A program made the translations under genes and the position numbers. 64,000 nucleotides of DNA from Jiangella alba (GTDB taxonomy: Bacteria; Actinomycetota; Actinomycetes; Jiangellales; Jiangellaceae): positions 124,001 to 188,000 of the forward strand of contig NZ_FNUC01000004.1 in the NCBI RefSeq assembly GCF_900106035.1. The letters are read 5' to 3'. Numbering within the stretch: position 1 is the first letter of the stretch; each line of letters starts with the position of its first letter. Under the pieces are notes generated by a model that searched no databases, had not been told where the DNA came from, and saw only the letters and a program-made list of their open reading frames with translations. Below are positions 51,649 through 62,320 of the stretch, in pieces.

Positions 51649-51805
51649 CGGGTCGGCCGGCTGCTAGCCTGCGGGAGGCCATGCGAGAGAACGAGGAGGT
51701 GGTACCCGTGAACGCAGTATCGACATGGGTGCTCCCCTCCGGGGTCACGGCCGGGCGATAGGTCGTCCGGGAGCGCCGTTCACGAGCCTCCCGAAAGGCA
51801 CGACC

Positions 51806-52537
51806 ATGCGATTCACGTCGGAACAACGCCTCGACGACGCCGTCCTCGAACGCGAGTTCACACTCGGCGAGATCCCCGGCATCCTGTGGACGCCCGCGGC
51901 GGCGTCCGCGCCGGCCCCGCTGATCCTGCTCGGCCACCCCGGCGGGCTGCGTCAGATGTACCCGCGGCTGGTGGGCCGCGCCCGGCACTGCGCGGCGCTG
52001 GGATTCGCCGCGGCCACCATCGAGCTCCCCGGGGGCGGCGACCGGCCCCGTTTCGCCGCCGCCGAGCAGGCCCGCGCCGACCTGCGGCGAGCGGTGCGCG
52101 CCGGTGAGCCGGTCGACGACGAGATCGTCGACCGGCTCGTCCTCCCGCTGGTCGACCAGGCGGTCCCGGAGTGGCGGGCCACCCTCGACGCGCTCCTCGC
52201 GCTGCCCGGGATCGGCGGGCCGGTCGGGTTCGCGGGCGGGGTGATCGCCATCGGCGTCCGGCTGGCGGTGGTCGAGCCGCGCATCTCGGCCGCCGTGCTG
52301 TTCGCCGGGAGCTACGTGCCCCGCGTCATCGTCGAGGAGGCCCGGCAGGTCACCATTCCGCTGCTGGTCCTGCTGCAGTGGGACGACGAAGGCAACGACC
52401 GGCAGCAGGCGCTGGACCTGTTCGACGCCTTCGGCAGCGAGGAGAAGACGCTGCACGCGAACATGGGCGGGCACACCGGCGTCCCGTCGCACGAGGGCGA
52501 CGCCGGCGACCGGTTCTTCGTCAGGCACCTGACGTGA
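51806..52537 (+). CDS. Alpha/beta-hydrolase-fold protein, nucleophile missing
   Basis: A 243-residue protein related to dienelactone hydrolases (LGEIPGILWTPAAASAPAPL, LLGHPGGLRQMYPRLVGRAR). In relatives the nucleophile elbow is GLSMGT; here the aligned stretch is VGFAGGVIAIGVRL, with no Ser or Cys. The other triad members appear present (Asp in QWDDEGNDR, His in NMGGHTGVPSHE). Either the enzyme is inactive and acts as a binding protein, or it uses another residue. The ATG is at 51806. The neighbouring secreted phosphodiesterase gene is 90 nt downstream. Confidence 0.75.
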   Translation: MRFTSEQRLDDAVLEREFTLGEIPGILWTPAAASAPAPLILLGHPGGLRQMYPRLVGRARHCAALGFAAATIELPGGGDRPRFAAAEQARADLRRAVRAGEPVDDEIVDRLVLPLVDQAVPEWRATLDALLALPGIGGPVGFAGGVIAIGVRLAVVEPRISAAVLFAGSYVPRVIVEEARQVTIPLLVLLQWDDEGNDRQQALDLFDAFGSEEKTLHANMGGHTGVPSHEGDAGDRFFVRHLT

Positions 52538-52627
52538 CGCGGCCGTTCGCGCGGACTTCGGCCGTGCGCCGGGCGGCGTTCACGACGGCGTCGCGTCGTC
52601 GTCGCAGGGCGCGGTTGTGATCGGCGA

Positions 52628-54862
52628 ATGAGAACTCCACTCGCGCGTTCCGTCGCGGCCGCCGTCGCCGCGACCCTGCTGCTCCCGGCAGCCGCGGCCG
52701 CCGGAGAACACGAGCCGCCCGGGCGCGGCTCCGTCACGCACCCCGTCCTCGAGGGCCGCGCCACGCTGTCGGCCGACCACCTGGCCGAAGGGCCGCCGTC
52801 GGGCGCCCTGGCGTCACCGGCGAACGGGCGCCAGGGCCCGTGGGACGGCCAGGTCATCCCGGGCTTCTCGGCCATGGTCGACAACGGCGACGGGACGTTC
52901 TGGGCGCAGCCCGACAACGGGTTCGGCTCGAAGGGCAACTCGGCGGACTTCCTGCTGCGCAACTACCTCGTGCGGCCGGACTGGAACACCGGCGACGGCG
53001 ACTCGGGGCAGATCGAGGTCGAGCGGTTCGTCCAGTACAACGACCGCGACCACGTGCTCGACTTCCCGATCGTCCACGAGAACACCGCGGACCGGCTGCT
53101 CACCGGCGCCGACTTCGACATCGAGTCGCTGGTCCGGGCGAAGGACGGCACGTTCTGGGTGGGCGAGGAGTTCGGCCCGTTCCTCCTGCACTTCGCCGCC
53201 GACGGCACGCTGCTGGAGCCGCCGGTCCCGCTGCCCGGCGGGCTGAAGTCGCCGCAGAGCCCGTACCTCGCGCCGGGCGAGACGCCGCTGGTGCGGTCCA
53301 GCCGCGGGTTCGAGGCGATGGCCGCCTCGCCCGACGGCCGGTACCTCTACCCGATCGTCGAGGGCGCGTACGTCGACGACCCCGACCAGCGCCGCCGCGA
53401 GATCCACGAGTTCGACACCCGCCGCGGCAGCTACACCGGCCGGACCTGGAGCTACCAGACGCACCAGGAGGCCAACGTCATCGGTGACGCGTTCACCATC
53501 AGCCGCGGGAAGTTCTGGATCATCGAGCGCGACGACTTCGAGGGTGACCAGTCGGTCGTCAAGCGCGTCTACGAGATCGACCTCAACCGCCGCGACCGCG
53601 ACGGCTACGTGCGCAAGACGCTGATCCTCGACGCGCTGCGCATCGACAACCCGCTGGGCATCGACGCCGGCGAGGGCTACGGGCTGGGCGACACGTACGC
53701 GCTGCCGGTGCAGTCGTTCGAGACCGTGCTGCGGCTGAAGGACGGCCGCATGCTGATCGGCAACGACAACAACTACCCGGGCAACGACGCGCGCGTCACC
53801 GGCACCCCCGACGACACCGAGCTGGCCATCGTCGACCTGCGCCCGGCCCGGCCATCCGACGACGGCGTCGCGGTCGTCGGGCACCGCGGCGCGTCGGGCT
53901 ACCGGCCGGAGCACACGCTGGCGTCGTACGAGACCGCGATCCTGCAGTGCGCCGACTACATCGAGCCCGACCTCGTCTCGACGAAGGACGGCGTGCTGGT
54001 GGCCCGGCACGAGAACGAGATCGGCGGCACCACCGACGTCGCGGCCCACCCGGAGTTCGCCGGGCGCCGCACCACCAAGGTGATCGACGGCGTCAACGTC
54101 ACCGGCTGGTTCACCGAGGACTTCACCCTCGCCGAGCTGCGCACGCTGCGGGCGAAGGAGCGCATCCCGGCGACCCGTCCGGCCAACACCGCGTTCGACG
54201 GGCTCTACCAGATCCCGACGCTGGACGAGGTGCTCGACCTCGCCCGCACCTCCCGCACCTGCGACGGGGAGCCGGTCGGCGTCTACCCGGAGACGAAGCA
54301 CCCGACGTACTTCGACTCGATCGGGCTGTCGTTGGAGGAGCCGCTGGTCGCGCAGCTGCGGGCGAACGGGATGGACCACCGGAACGCGCCGGTCATCCTG
54401 CAGTCGTTCGAGACCGGCAACCTGAAGGAGCTGGACCGCATGACCGACGTGCCGCTGGCCCAGCTGATCAGCTCCAGCGGCGCCCCGTACGACCTCGTCG
54501 CCGCCGGCGACCCGCGCACCTACGCCGACCTCGCGACGGCGGCCGGGCTGCGCGCGATCGCCCGCTACGCCGACGGCGTCGGCCTGGAGAAGAACGTCAT
54601 GATCCCGCGCACCGCCTCGGGCACGCTGGGCCAGCCGACCCCCGTCATCCGCGACGCGCACCGGGCCGGGCTCGAGGTGCACGGCTGGACCTTCCGCCGG
54701 GAGAACCAGTTCCTGCCGGCCGAGTTCCGCTCGTCCGCCGACCCCAACGCCGTCGGCGACGTCGAGGGTGAGATCCGGGTGTTCCTGGAGGCCGGCATGG
54801 ACGGCTTCTTCACCGACAACCCCGACCTCGGTTCCGCCGCCGCCGAGGAGTTCCGGGACTGA
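52628..54862 (+). CDS. Secreted phytase-like / glycerophosphodiester phosphodiesterase fusion
   Basis: A 744-residue exported protein. A signal peptide (RSVAAAVAATLLLPAAAAAG) is followed by a phytase-like (esterase-like beta-propeller) domain at about residues 45-405, with PGFSAMVDNGDGTFWAQPDN, DFDIESLVRAKDGTFWVGEE and GFEAMAASPDGRYLYPIVEG. Residues 415-735 are a GDPD TIM barrel: VGHRGASGYRPEHTLASYET (catalytic His419), ADYIEPDLVSTKDGVLVARH and PVGVYPETKHPTYFDS. It likely cleaves phosphodiesters outside the cell to recover phosphate. Two domains usually found separately are joined here. Confidence 0.9.
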   Translation: MRTPLARSVAAAVAATLLLPAAAAAGEHEPPGRGSVTHPVLEGRATLSADHLAEGPPSGALASPANGRQGPWDGQVIPGFSAMVDNGDGTFWAQPDNGFGSKGNSADFLLRNYLVRPDWNTGDGDSGQIEVERFVQYNDRDHVLDFPIVHENTADRLLTGADFDIESLVRAKDGTFWVGEEFGPFLLHFAADGTLLEPPVPLPGGLKSPQSPYLAPGETPLVRSSRGFEAMAASPDGRYLYPIVEGAYVDDPDQRRREIHEFDTRRGSYTGRTWSYQTHQEANVIGDAFTISRGKFWIIERDDFEGDQSVVKRVYEIDLNRRDRDGYVRKTLILDALRIDNPLGIDAGEGYGLGDTYALPVQSFETVLRLKDGRMLIGNDNNYPGNDARVTGTPDDTELAIVDLRPARPSDDGVAVVGHRGASGYRPEHTLASYETAILQCADYIEPDLVSTKDGVLVARHENEIGGTTDVAAHPEFAGRRTTKVIDGVNVTGWFTEDFTLAELRTLRAKERIPATRPANTAFDGLYQIPTLDEVLDLARTSRTCDGEPVGVYPETKHPTYFDSIGLSLEEPLVAQLRANGMDHRNAPVILQSFETGNLKELDRMTDVPLAQLISSSGAPYDLVAAGDPRTYADLATAAGLRAIARYADGVGLEKNVMIPRTASGTLGQPTPVIRDAHRAGLEVHGWTFRRENQFLPAEFRSSADPNAVGDVEGEIRVFLEAGMDGFFTDNPDLGSAAAEEFRD

Positions 54863-54867
54863 CGGCT

Positions 54868-54917
54868 GATGGCCGGCGGTCTGCTGGGGCTACTGCGCCA
54901 GTAGACCGCCAGCCATC
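54868..54917. terminator. Bidirectional terminator after the phosphodiesterase gene
   Basis: GATGGCCGGCGGTCTGCTGG pairs with CCAGTAGACCGCCAGCCATC (20 positions, two mismatches) around a 10-nt loop. It lies between the converging phosphodiesterase (plus strand) and SDR (minus strand) genes. Confidence 0.85.
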
Positions 54918-54927
54918 GTTCGACGGG

Positions 54928-55641
54928 TCAGCGCAGGCCGCCGTCGACGTCCAGGGTGACGCCGGTCGTGTAACTGCTCTCCAGCAGGAACACCGCCCCG
55001 TGGGCCGCCTCGGCCGCGGTCCCGATGCGGCCCAGCGTGGCCTCGCGCCCGGCCATGGCCACGTACTCGCGCCGGGCGTCGTCGGGCATCGGCTCGCCGC
55101 CGCCCAGGGTGTCGATGCGGCCGGGCGACAGCGCGTTGATCCGCACCGGCGCCGCCTCGACGGCCAGCGCCTTCACCAGACCCTCGATGGCGCCGTTGAC
55201 GGCGGCGAACGCCGACAGGCCGACGGCCGGCTTGCGGTAGAGGAAGCCGGAGAACAGCAGCACGGAGCCGTCGGACGGCAGTCGCGGCAGGACCGCGCGC
55301 ACCGCGCGGTACTGCCCCCAGAACTTGGTCTCGAAGAGGTCGCGGACGGCGTCCTCGGGCACGTCCGCGAACGGACCGGCCACGCCGCCGGCGGCCGCGG
55401 TCACGAGGTGGTCCAGCGGCCCGGCCTGCTCCAGCGCGGAGTCCAGCGCGGCGCCGTCGCTCACGTCGGCCACCAGGTACGAGGCCCGGGGCCCCAGGTC
55501 CGCCGCCGCCTCCTTCAGGCGGGCCTCCGTCCGGCCGATCAGCGTCACCGTTCCGCCCCGCCCGACCACCTCGGCGGCGATGGCGGCGCCGATGCCGCCG
55601 CTGCCTCCGGTGATCGCGACCCGCTTGCCCGCCAGCGTCAT
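54928..55641 (-). CDS. Short-chain dehydrogenase-like protein without YxxxK
   Basis: A 237-residue Rossmann protein (MTLAGKRVAITGGSGGIGAA) with the TGxxxGIG cofactor site and the conserved Ser in SVLLFSGFLYRK. The catalytic pair is altered: where SDRs have YxxxK the sequence is LSAFAAVNGAIEGL, i.e. Phe for Tyr and Asn for Lys. SPGRIDT and TTGVTLDVDGG are normal late blocks. The protein may bind NAD(P) but is unlikely to be a standard dehydrogenase. The start at ATG 55641 has a GGGAGA site. An HtpX-like gene lies upstream, 38 nt away. Confidence 0.88.
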   Translation of the reverse strand: MTLAGKRVAITGGSGGIGAAIAAEVVGRGGTVTLIGRTEARLKEAAADLGPRASYLVADVSDGAALDSALEQAGPLDHLVTAAAGGVAGPFADVPEDAVRDLFETKFWGQYRAVRAVLPRLPSDGSVLLFSGFLYRKPAVGLSAFAAVNGAIEGLVKALAVEAAPVRINALSPGRIDTLGGGEPMPDDARREYVAMAGREATLGRIGTAAEAAHGAVFLLESSYTTGVTLDVDGGLR

Positions 55642-55679
55642 GCGCCGTCTCCCTCGCTCGGATGGATGCTCCGAGCGCT

Positions 55680-56498
55680 TCAGCGGCGGTAGCCGGCCCG
55701 TTGTTCCAGCCGGGCGACCCGTTCGGCCATCGGGGGGTGGGAGGCGAACAGCTTGGCGATGCCGGTCTGCTGCAGCGGGCTGGCGATCATCAGGTGACTG
55801 GTGGCGACGATGTCGCGCTCGGGCGGCAGCACCAGCCGCCGGGTGCTGGCGTCGAGCTTGCGCAGCGCGGCGGCGAGGCCGAGCGGGTCGCCGGTGATGC
55901 GGCTGGCCTCGGCGTCGGCCTCGTACTCGCGGGACGGGGTGACGGTGGCGCGGACGACGGCGGCGGCGAGCGGGCCGAGCACCGTCAGCAGCGCCCGCCC
56001 CACCGGCCCGGCCCGGCCACCGACGACCATGACGATGCTGGCGACGGCGCCCGCGGTGGACGAGACGACGGTGTCGCCGCGGCGGACGTGCGCCAGTTCG
56101 TGCCCGATGACGGCGCGCAGCTCGCGCTCGTCGAGGAGGTCGAGGATGCCCTCGGTGCAGCAGACGGCGGCGTGGGCGGGGTCGCGGCCGGTGGCGAAGG
56201 CGTTCACGGCGCGGGTGGGGCTGACGTACAGGCGCGGCATCGGCACCCGCGCCCGTGCCGTCAGTTCCCGCACCACGCGGTGCAGCACGGGCTGCTCGGC
56301 CTCGCTGACGGGGTAGGCGCGCATGGCCCGCAGCGCGATGGCGTCGGAACGCAGCACCACGTAGCAGTTCAGCCCCACGACCACGACCGCCGCCACGAAC
56401 AGGCCGGCCGGACCCAGCCACGAGCCGGCCAGCAGGGCCAGACCCGACAGCCCCGCCAGCAGCAGCACGGCCTTCACACGATTGCGTTGCACGTCCAC
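55680..56498 (-). CDS. M48 family (HtpX-like) membrane metalloprotease
   Basis: A 272-residue protease with two N-terminal spans (AVLLLAGLSGLALLAGSWLG, GLFVAAVVVVGLNCYVVLRS), the zinc motif VIGHELAHVRRGDTVVS, a hydrophobic segment (VASIVMVVGGRAGPVG) and the third ligand in SREYEADAEASRITG. HtpX enzymes clean up misfolded membrane proteins. The C-terminal KLFASHPPMAERVARLEQ is typical. It is followed by the SDR gene 38 nt downstream and lies 75 nt after the YbdD gene. Confidence 0.92.
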   Translation of the reverse strand: MDVQRNRVKAVLLLAGLSGLALLAGSWLGPAGLFVAAVVVVGLNCYVVLRSDAIALRAMRAYPVSEAEQPVLHRVVRELTARARVPMPRLYVSPTRAVNAFATGRDPAHAAVCCTEGILDLLDERELRAVIGHELAHVRRGDTVVSSTAGAVASIVMVVGGRAGPVGRALLTVLGPLAAAVVRATVTPSREYEADAEASRITGDPLGLAAALRKLDASTRRLVLPPERDIVATSHLMIASPLQQTGIAKLFASHPPMAERVARLEQRAGYRR

Positions 56499-56573
56499 CT
56501 CTCGGCGCCCGTCACCACGAGCACGACGCCCCTCGGGGTGAACGCGCGGTGGACCGGCCGGGTTCCGGCGCGC

Positions 56574-56777
56574 TCAGCAGCAGCGTTGCTGAGGCGACCG
56601 GTCGCGGTCGTCCTGCCGGCGACGCTCGAACTCGCGCCTCGACAGCACCTCGGCCCCCGCGTCGTGCCGGCGACTGTGCTCGACATAGCGATCGTAGGCG
56701 GTCTCCCCGCTGACCTCACGCAGGTACCACCACACGCCCGCGGCCGCACGTCCGACGGCGCCCAGCACGGCGGTCAC
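56574..56777 (-). CDS. YbdD/YjiX family protein
   Basis: A 67-residue protein starting at GTG 56775-56777. AGVWWYLREVSGETAYDRYV and VLSRREFERRRQDDRDRSPQ match the small YbdD/YjiX family, and the double Cys at the C-terminus (QQRCC) is its hallmark. It accompanies CstA-type transporters in many genomes and may be needed for their function. The GTG overlaps the cstA stop by 4 bp (GTGA). Confidence 0.85.
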   Translation of the reverse strand: MTAVLGAVGRAAAGVWWYLREVSGETAYDRYVEHSRRHDAGAEVLSRREFERRRQDDRDRSPQQRCC

Positions 56778-58954
56778 CGGTCACCGTCCCGGTCGCCGCG
56801 CGCCGCGGCCGCCATCAGCTCGCGTTCGGCCCGGGTCGGGATCAGCCCAGACGGCGCCACCAGCGTCGACCGCACGTACGGCGCCTCGGTGCTGGTGGCG
56901 GCCGACGGGTTGCGCAGCGCCTTGACGCACACCCGGGTGGCGTCGGCGATGATGATCACGACCAGCAGCGCGAAGAACGCCGCCAGCACGCCGTCGACCG
57001 TGGAGTTCGTCACCACCTGCTCCATGTCGTCCAGCGACCGTGCCGGTGGCAGCACCTCGCCGTTGTCCAGCGCCTCGGAGAACCGGTCACGCTGGGCGAA
57101 GAACCCGAGCGTGGGGTCGTCGGAGAACACCTTCTGCCAGCTGGCCGTCAGCGTGACCGCGGCGTCCCAGGCCAGCGGGATGCCCGTCACCCACGCCCAC
57201 TTCAGCCGCCCCGACTTGATCAGGATCGTCGTGGCGACGGTCAGCGCGATGGCGGCGAGCAGCTGGTTGGCGATGCCGAACAGCGGGAACAGCTGGTTGA
57301 TGCCGCCGAGCGGGTCGGTGACCCCGGCGTACAGGAAGTACCCCCACGCCGCGACGACGACCGCGCTGGTCAGCCACAGCCCCGGCTTCCACGACACGTC
57401 GCGCATCGGCTTCCACACGTTGCCCAGGGTGTCCTGCAGCATGAACCGCCCGACCCGGGTGCCGGCGTCGACCGTCGTCAGGATGAACAGCGCCTCGAAC
57501 ATGATCGCGAAGTGGTACCAGAACGCCTGCCCGCCGGCGCCGAACCCGTCGGAGAAGATCTGCGACATGCCGACGGCGAGCGTGGGCGCGCCGCCGGTGC
57601 GGGCCACCAGCGTCGACTCCTCGACGGACGCGGCCGCGGCGGCCAGTTGGTCGGGCGTGATCGAGAACCCGAGACTGGCGACGGCCTGTGACGCCGACTC
57701 CAGTGAGTCACCGAGGAAGCCGGCCGGCGCGTTCATCGCGTAGTAGAGACCAGGGTCGATGACCGACGCGGCGATGAGCGCGCTGATGGCGACGAACGAC
57801 TCCATCAGCATGCCGCCGTAGCCGATCATCCGGACCTGCGACTCCTTCTCGATCAGCTTCGGCGTGGTGCCGGAGGCGATCAGCGCGTGGAAGCCGGAGA
57901 GCGCGCCGCAGGCGATGGTGATAAACACGAACGGGAACAGCGAGCCGGCGAAGACCGGGCCGTCGCCGCGGGACGCGAAGTCGGTGATCGCCTCGTTCTG
58001 CAGCATCGGCCGGGCCAGCAGCAGCCCGACGGCGAGCAGGATGATCGTCCCGATCTTCATGAACGTCGACAGGTAGTCGCGCGGCGCCAGCAGCATCCAC
58101 ACCGGCAGCACCGACGCGACGAAGCCGTAGATGATCAGCGCCCACACCAGCGTCTCGGGCGACAGCGTGAAGGTGTCGGCCCAGTTGGAGTCCTGGACCC
58201 AGCCGCCGCCGACGATCGCCAGCAACAGCAGCCCGACGCCGATGATGCTGGTCTCGATCACCCGGCCGGGCCGCAGCGAGCGCAGGTAGAACCCCATGAA
58301 CAGCGCGATCGGGATGGTCATCGCGATCGAGAAGGTGCCCCACGCCGAGTGCGCCAGCGCGTTGACGACCACCAGCGCCAGCACGGCGAGCAGGATGATC
58401 ATGATCGTGAAGACGCCGACCAGCGCCGCCACACCGCCGACGACGCCGATCTCCTCGCGCGCCATCTGGCCCAGGCTCTTGCCATTGCGCCGCATCGAGA
58501 AGAACAGCACGACCATGTCCTGCACGGCGCCGGCGAAAATCACCCCTACGACGATCCAGAGGGTGCCGGGCAGATAGCCCATCTGCGCGGCGAGCACCGG
58601 GCCGACGAGCGGGCCGGCGCCGGCGATGGCGGCGAAGTGGTGACCGAACAGCACCCGCCGGTCGGTCGGCTGGTAGTCGGTGTCGTTGCGCAGCGTCTCG
58701 GCCGGCGTCGCGCGGGCGTCGTCGGCCTTCAGCACGCGGCGGGCGATGAACCGGGCGTAGAAGCGGTAGGCGATGGCGTACGAGCCCAGGGCGGCTGCCA
58801 GCAGCCACAGCGCCGAGATCTCCTCGTCGCGGGTCAGCGCGACGACACCCCAGGCGATGGCGCCCACGACGGCGACCAGCGTCCAGATCACGATCGATCT
58901 GAGCGGAGGACGGCGCCGGGGCTGGGTGGGCTCGGTGCGGACGGTGTCGACCAT
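56774..58954 (-). CDS. cstA: CstA family carbon starvation transporter
   Basis: A 726-residue integral membrane protein with many spans. Signatures include FGHHFAAIAGAGPLVGPVLA, AQMGYLPGTLWIVVGVIFAG and QDMVVLFFSMRRNGKSLGQM near the N-terminus, and LFPLFGIANQLLAAIALTVA further on. CstA and its relatives take up pyruvate and possibly peptides during carbon limitation. It is coupled to the YbdD gene downstream. A putative promoter lies at 58999-59027. Confidence 0.92.
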   Translation of the reverse strand: MVDTVRTEPTQPRRRPPLRSIVIWTLVAVVGAIAWGVVALTRDEEISALWLLAAALGSYAIAYRFYARFIARRVLKADDARATPAETLRNDTDYQPTDRRVLFGHHFAAIAGAGPLVGPVLAAQMGYLPGTLWIVVGVIFAGAVQDMVVLFFSMRRNGKSLGQMAREEIGVVGGVAALVGVFTIMIILLAVLALVVVNALAHSAWGTFSIAMTIPIALFMGFYLRSLRPGRVIETSIIGVGLLLLAIVGGGWVQDSNWADTFTLSPETLVWALIIYGFVASVLPVWMLLAPRDYLSTFMKIGTIILLAVGLLLARPMLQNEAITDFASRGDGPVFAGSLFPFVFITIACGALSGFHALIASGTTPKLIEKESQVRMIGYGGMLMESFVAISALIAASVIDPGLYYAMNAPAGFLGDSLESASQAVASLGFSITPDQLAAAAASVEESTLVARTGGAPTLAVGMSQIFSDGFGAGGQAFWYHFAIMFEALFILTTVDAGTRVGRFMLQDTLGNVWKPMRDVSWKPGLWLTSAVVVAAWGYFLYAGVTDPLGGINQLFPLFGIANQLLAAIALTVATTILIKSGRLKWAWVTGIPLAWDAAVTLTASWQKVFSDDPTLGFFAQRDRFSEALDNGEVLPPARSLDDMEQVVTNSTVDGVLAAFFALLVVIIIADATRVCVKALRNPSAATSTEAPYVRSTLVAPSGLIPTRAERELMAAAARGDRDGDR

Positions 58955-58998
58955 TGACGACCTCCGAACTGATCCGGGTCCTGCGATGGTGACCGTAG

Positions 58999-59027
58999 AG
59001 ATTACGCTCAGATGTCCTCTCGGTCGA
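58999..59027 (-). promoter_or_regulatory. Putative cstA promoter
   Basis: A -35 box TCGACC (59022-59027) and a -10 box TAATCT (58999-59004), 17 bp apart on the minus strand, about 45 bp before the cstA ATG, which has a CGGAGG site. The divergent korA gene starts at 59163; no clear promoter was seen for it in the rest of this gap. Confidence 0.5.
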
Positions 59028-59162
59028 GAGCCGCCGGGGACGTGTCATCTCTCACGCTTCGGACGCTGGGACGGCTCCTGTGAAAAGTCGCCGTAGCATG
59101 GATGGTCGGGATTCGAGCCGGGACACCCCGGGACCGACCGTCTGAAGGAGGCGTCGACACCG

Positions 59163-61018
<1,856 letters not shown>

Positions 61019-61022
<4 letters not shown>

Positions 61023-62077
61023 CCGCACCCGTCGAACTGGGCCTGCCCGGCCTCGCCGGGGTGCCCACCACTGACGTCAAGCAGACGAAGAAGGACTTCA
61101 CCAGCGACCAGGAGGTCCGCTGGTGCCCCGGCTGCGGCGACTACGCCGTGCTGGCGGCCGTCCAGGGCTTCCTGCCCGACCTCGGTCTGGCCCGCGAGAA
61201 CATCGTCTTCGTCTCCGGCATCGGCTGCTCCTCGCGCTTCCCGTACTACATGAACACCTACGGGATGCACTCGATCCACGGCCGCGCGCCGGCCATCGCG
61301 ACCGGCCTCGCCGCGTCGCGTCCCGACCTCTCCGTCTGGGTCATCACCGGCGACGGCGACGCGCTGTCGATCGGTGGCAATCACCTGATCCACGCCCTGC
61401 GGCGCAACGTCAACCTGACGATCCTGCTGTTCAACAACCGCATCTACGGGCTGACGAAGGGCCAGTACTCGCCCACCAGCGAGCAGGGCAAGGTCACCAA
61501 GTCGACGCCCATGGGGTCGCTGGAGGCGCCGTTCAACCCGGTGTCGCTGGCGCTGGGCGCCGAGGCCACGTTCGTCGCCCGGACCATCGACTCCGACCGC
61601 AAGCACCTCACGTCGGTGCTGTCGGCCGCGGCAGCGCATCGCGGCACGTCGCTGGTCGAGATCTACCAGAACTGCAACATCTTCAACGACGGCGCGTTCG
61701 AGATCCTGAAGAACCGCGAGAGCAGCGACGAAGTGCTCATCCGGCTGGCGCACGGCGAGCCGGTGCGCTTCGGCGCCGACGGCCAGCAGGGCGTCCGCCG
61801 CAACCCGTCGACCGGTTCGCTGGAGGTGTGCGCGGGCGACGCCCCCGGCGTCATCGTCCACGACGCCACGGCCGACGACCCCACCCAGGCGTTCGCGCTG
61901 TCCCGGCTGGCCGACCCCGGCACGCTGGCCCGCAGCCCCATCGGCATCTTCCGCCAGGTCGATCGGCCGGCGTACGGCGACCTCATGGCCGAGCAGCTGG
62001 ACGAGGCCGCGGCCAAGCAGGGCGAGGGCGACCTCCAGTCGCTGCTGCGCGGCAAGGACGCCTGGACGGTCGGCTGA
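61019..62077 (+). CDS. korB: 2-oxoacid:ferredoxin oxidoreductase subunit beta
   Basis: A 352-residue TPP subunit starting at GTG 61019. WCPGCGDYAVLAAVQGFLPD supplies two [4Fe-4S] cysteines, with others in VSGIGCSSRFPYYMNTYGMH and in QNCNIFNDGAFE; ITGDGDALSIGGNHLIHALR with NNRIYGLTKGQ is the TPP/Mg site. The KorA gene overlaps upstream. The stop codon lies inside the first unit of a tandem repeat array at 62074-62205. Confidence 0.93.
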
Positions 62078-62205
62078 GCCGGCCCGTCCCGCAAGGCGGC
62101 TCAGCCGGCCCACTCGGCCCGGCGGCAGAGCCGGCCCGTTTCCGCGAAGCGGCAGAGCCGACCCGTTTCGCGAGGCGGCAGAGCCGGCTCGTTTCGCGGG
62201 GTACG
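62074..62205. repeat. Degenerate 26-28 bp tandem repeat after korB
   Basis: Five diverged units of the form CAGAGCCGGCCCGTTTCGCG plus AGGCGG follow directly on the korB stop, the first unit containing that stop (CTGAGCC). Unit length varies from 26 to 28 bp, so no frame is kept and the open frames across it are not genes. No further gene is seen before rarD at 62321. Confidence 0.7.
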
Positions 62206-62208
62206 GCA

Positions 62209-62256
62209 GACCCCTCCCGGCCCGGGTGGGGCCCACCCTACGGGCGGGCACCGACA
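62209..62256. repeat. Two adjoining dispersed repeats
   Basis: 62209-62231 (GACCCCTCCCGGCCCGGGTG plus GGG) is identical to 63591-63613, and 62232-62256 is identical to 20756-20780. Here the two blocks touch, while in the other places each occurs alone. They are intergenic and probably part of a genome-wide repeat family. Confidence 0.6.
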
Positions 62257-62320
62257 AGCGCGCGTCTCGCGTCATGAGCCAACCGTGCAGTGGTTGCTGG
62301 CAGCCCACTAGCATGCGCTG

